Assembly: GCA_903924715.1 (NCBI GenBank)
Contig: CAIYCP010000607.1
Span: forward strand, 1 to 13,720
Reading direction: 5' to 3'
DNA length: 13,720 nt
DNA from: an uncultured beta proteobacterium
GTDB lineage: Bacteria > Pseudomonadota > Gammaproteobacteria > Burkholderiales > Burkholderiaceae_B
The translations under genes and the position numbers were made by a program. Shown here one piece after another: positions 12,801 through 13,720 of this stretch (its first letter is position 1; each line of letters begins with the position of its first letter). Under the pieces are notes generated by a model. It ran no database searches. It was not told the origin of the DNA and saw only the letters and a list, made by a program, of their open reading frames with translations.

Positions 12801-13720
12801 GCGACTTTATCAGTGGATTTTGGGGGTATTACGTTGCCACCGTGGTGCTGGCCGGAATTGCCTGGTGTCTATGGCTCATTTTTTCACAACGCAAATGGCT
12901 TAAGCCAACCTCCGGAAAGGTTCAGGACACAGGGCATGTTTGGGATGGGGATTTACGTGAAATGAATAACCCGGTGCCTCGCTGGTGGACCATGATGTAC
13001 GTCATCATGTGTCTATTTGGTTTGGGATATTTAGTGCTTTATCCGGGCTTAGGCGCTTTTCAAGGCAGTCTGGGCTACAGCAGTGCACTCGAGGTGCGCC
13101 AAGATCAGGCTACGCAAGACGCAGCTGTGAAACCAATTTATGCGCGCTTTGCCAAGCTGGATATCCCCGCGATCGCAGCGGATGCTGAAGCGCATTTAAT
13201 TGGCGAACGTCTATTCATGAACAACTGTGCGCAATGTCATGGCTCGGATGCTAGAGGTAGCGTGAGCTTTCCAAATTTATTTGAAGGCGACTCGATTTAT
13301 GGGCGGCAACCTGAAGTGTTGCTCGCTACGATCACAAAGGGACGCAATGGGATGATGCCACCCCTGGGCGCCGTGATTGATGGGGCGACGGCTGGAGATA
13401 TCGCACAATATGTACGGTCACTCTCTGGCTTGGCGCATGACCAGATCCGCATCGTACGTGGCAAAAAAGAATTTATGAACACCTGCGCCGCTTGCCACGG
13501 CCCTGAGGGTAAAGGAAATAAAGCCCTGGGGGCTCCAAATCTGACCGACGATGTCTGGATTTACGGTAGTTCTGAGGCTGCGATTGTTCAGGGGGTTTTG
13601 AATGGTCGAAATAATCGGATGCCTGCGCAAGAACAGACCTTGAGCCCAGAGCAAATTCGGTTGCTGGCGGCTTGGGTGTGGGGTTTATCAAAAGGGCAGG
13701 ATGTCACCTCTGCAAAAGCC
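12797..13720 (+). CDS. ccoP: Cytochrome cbb3 oxidase subunit III, dihaem cytochrome c (3' end cut)
   Basis: The frame is open from the ATG at 12797 to the window edge, giving 308 residues; CcoP is usually about 300, so only a few residues and the stop should be missing. Two N-terminal helices (about 10-30 and 65-84) flank the conserved cytosolic segment HVWDGDLREMNNPVPRWW. Two cytochrome c domains follow, with CAQCH at 144-148 and CAACH at 230-234. Candidate axial methionines lie in GMMPPLG (186-191) and NRMPAQ. This subunit takes electrons from the bc1 complex or a soluble cytochrome and hands them to CcoO. It overlaps ccoQ by four bases. Any ccoG or ccoH would lie to the right of the window. 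Confidence 0.96.
   Translation, partial: MSDFISGFWGYYVATVVLAGIAWCLWLIFSQRKWLKPTSGKVQDTGHVWDGDLREMNNPVPRWWTMMYVIMCLFGLGYLVLYPGLGAFQGSLGYSSALEVRQDQATQDAAVKPIYARFAKLDIPAIAADAEAHLIGERLFMNNCAQCHGSDARGSVSFPNLFEGDSIYGRQPEVLLATITKGRNGMMPPLGAVIDGATAGDIAQYVRSLSGLAHDQIRIVRGKKEFMNTCAACHGPEGKGNKALGAPNLTDDVWIYGSSEAAIVQGVLNGRNNRMPAQEQTLSPEQIRLLAAWVWGLSKGQDVTSAKA

Overview
The window looks like chromosome of a betaproteobacterium, most likely Burkholderiales and perhaps Alcaligenaceae-like. That placement is an inference. It rests on the block pdxJ-acpS-nagZ-uvrC-pgsA, a type B L31 gene, an ArnT-like membrane glycosyltransferase of a kind seen in that order, and the order ccoI-ccoS-ccoNOQP for cytochrome cbb3 oxidase. 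Base composition is moderately GC-rich. I see no insertion sequence, phage gene, CRISPR array, tRNA or rRNA.

Region 1 (1-2520, minus strand): rpmE2 has a clear sigma70-type promoter and a strong intrinsic terminator. It is followed by a membrane glycosyltransferase gene, which overlaps by four bases the start of a MATE-family exporter gene cut by the left edge. The glycosyltransferase seems to have its own promoter, whose -35 box lies in the tail of the rpmE2 terminator.

Region 2 (2589-4336, plus strand): a divergently transcribed spermidine-synthase-like protein, then a lone periplasmic substrate-binding protein of the ABC_sub_bind family with no permease or ATPase gene beside it.

Region 3 (4436-9149, plus strand): a compact housekeeping run with very short gaps or overlaps. 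It comprises pdxJ (vitamin B6), acpS (acyl carrier protein activation), nagZ (peptidoglycan recycling), uvrC (nucleotide excision repair) and pgsA (phosphatidylglycerol synthesis).

Region 4 (9206-13720, plus strand): a microaerobic respiration locus with two perfect FNR/Anr-type boxes. The first precedes the gene in the ccoI position and the second precedes ccoN. CcoN, CcoO, CcoQ, CcoP and CcoS all look intact; CcoP runs off the right edge but nearly all of it is present.

The main surprise is the gene at 9254-10240, in the position of the copper P-type ATPase CcoI. It encodes what looks like the complete eight-helix membrane part of a P1B-type ATPase, including the Cys-Pro-Cys copper motif. 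It lacks every cytosolic domain: no N-terminal metal-binding domain, no actuator (TGE) domain, and no phosphorylation/nucleotide-binding domain (no DKTGT). The reading frame is unbroken across both internal excisions, so this looks like a maintained 'ATPase without the ATPase' rather than simple decay. The gene keeps its own FNR box and its place next to ccoS.
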